Program-made: the position numbers and the translations under genes
Part shown: positions 5,140-5,800 of the stretch, in pieces
Position numbering within the stretch: position 1 is the first letter of the stretch
How the letters are laid out: each line of letters opens with the position of its first letter
The notes under the pieces: model-generated
Databases searched by the model: none
Seen by the model: only the letters and a program-made list of their open reading frames with translations
Told to the model about the DNA's origin: nothing
DNA from: an uncultured Oscillospiraceae bacterium
Lineage (GTDB): Bacteria > Bacillota > Clostridia > Oscillospirales > Oscillospiraceae
DNA length: 5,800 nt
Assembly: GCA_934546725.1 (NCBI GenBank)
Contig: CAKTED010000113.1
Location: 1 to 5,800 of the forward strand
Direction: 5' to 3'

Positions 5140-5189
5140 TTTTACAGGCACAGTCCGAAAATATTGCGGCAGAACGGAGATTATTTTTT

Positions 5190-5800
5190 ATGAAAACTCA
5201 TCGCACACTGCAAGGTATTACATTGGCGCTGGCCGTGGTTTTCGCCCTCACGCTGTCTGCCGGCGCAGTGGAGGTAATAAGCGTCTCGCTCACCCCCGCC
5301 GCCGAGGAGGATATAAATTACGCCCCGATCGCCGAAAACCTCAGCATAACCACGTTTCGCAGCGTTTCCGTCAGCGGTCACTTTTCCGCCGTCGACCCGG
5401 AGGGAGACGCCATAACCTTCAGCGTCGCCCGTCAGCCGGAAAAGGGCATCGTCTCCTGCGACGGAACGAGCTTTGTATACACGCCCGCCGACGGCAGCAA
5501 GGGCCGCGACAGCTTCACCTATATCGCCACTGACAGTCTCGGCAATTCGTCCGGAGAGGCCACGGTAAGCGTCAGGATCGAAAAGCAGAGCGTAAAGCTC
5601 AGCTATGCCGACATGGACGGCAGCGGCGCGCAGTATGCCTCCCTGCGCCTGGCCGAGGCCGGGATATACACCGGCAGACGCGTCGGCGGCGTATATTACT
5701 TCGATCCCTCCCAGCCAGTCAGCCGCGCCGACTTTCTTTCCATGTGCCTCAGCGCCGCCGGACTAGATACGCTTGACGGCATTACAAACACGGGCTTTTC
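5190..5800 (+). CDS. Secreted Ig-like and SLH-domain surface protein (partial, 3' end cut)
   Basis: The first 203 codons of a gene that runs off the right edge. Residues 1-26 form a Sec signal peptide with a probable cut after SAGA. An Ig-like/cadherin-like domain follows at about 43-130, with the hallmark pattern DPEGDAITFSV (69-79), then FVYTPADGSKGRDSFTYIATDSLGN (95-119), as in tandem surface adhesin domains. From about 143 an SLH-like motif begins: ASLRLAEAGIYTG, then YYFDPSQPVSRADFLSMCLSAAG (169-191). SLH domains normally bind pyruvylated cell-wall polymers. Together these suggest a cell-wall-anchored surface protein. The ATG at 5190 has GGAG 10 bases upstream. It lies past a terminator, so it is probably transcribed separately from the lipoproteins, though it shares their envelope location. 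Total length and further domains cannot be seen. Confidence 0.85.
   Translation, partial: MKTHRTLQGITLALAVVFALTLSAGAVEVISVSLTPAAEEDINYAPIAENLSITTFRSVSVSGHFSAVDPEGDAITFSVARQPEKGIVSCDGTSFVYTPADGSKGRDSFTYIATDSLGNSSGEATVSVRIEKQSVKLSYADMDGSGAQYASLRLAEAGIYTGRRVGGVYYFDPSQPVSRADFLSMCLSAAGLDTLDGITNTGF

Noticed and set aside
4444..5151. Several small minus-strand frames across the DUF4358-like gene and its terminator
   Set aside because: They overlap a well-supported plus-strand gene with signal peptide and ribosome binding site, and none has recognisable features.

Overview
The window looks like chromosomal DNA from a member of the Bacillota, class Clostridia, most likely an Oscillospirales/Ruminococcaceae-type gut bacterium. 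This rests on moderately high GC with GC-rich wobble positions, a YerC-type TrpR-like regulator, lipoproteins with Firmicutes-style lipoboxes, a DUF4358-type lipoprotein, an Ig-like plus SLH surface protein, tRNA genes with encoded CCA, and clear Shine-Dalgarno and sigma-A-type signals. The taxonomy is an inference from gene style; there is no marker gene in view that would settle it.

Left part (about 1-3277) is read entirely on the minus strand. In transcription order it holds a YerC/TrpR-like regulator overlapping a class I SAM-dependent methyltransferase, a strong promoter driving four tRNAs (Val-Asp-Phe-Gly) that end in a textbook terminator, and then a separate promoter and gene for the magnesium channel MgtE, which starts with TTG. 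A perfect 18-bp hairpin overlaps the mgtE stop codon. The leftmost 215 bases carry no convincing gene but are rich in small inverted repeats.

A divergent intergenic region (3278-3533) separates this from the right part, which is read on the plus strand. There an extended -10 promoter drives a two-gene lipoprotein operon: an SGNH/GDSL-type hydrolase on a long Glu/Pro/Ser-rich tether, then a small DUF4358-like lipoprotein 23 bases downstream. A terminator with a 10-bp stem and an unusually long 32-base loop follows. The last gene, cut by the window edge, encodes a secreted protein with a signal peptide, an Ig-like domain and the start of an SLH-like region. The right half is therefore a cell-envelope neighbourhood. 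Most of the window is ordinary; the most notable points are the envelope lipoprotein pair, the regulator-methyltransferase overlap, the structured tRNA spacer and the hairpin-rich left end. I see no clearly undescribed defence or mobile system.
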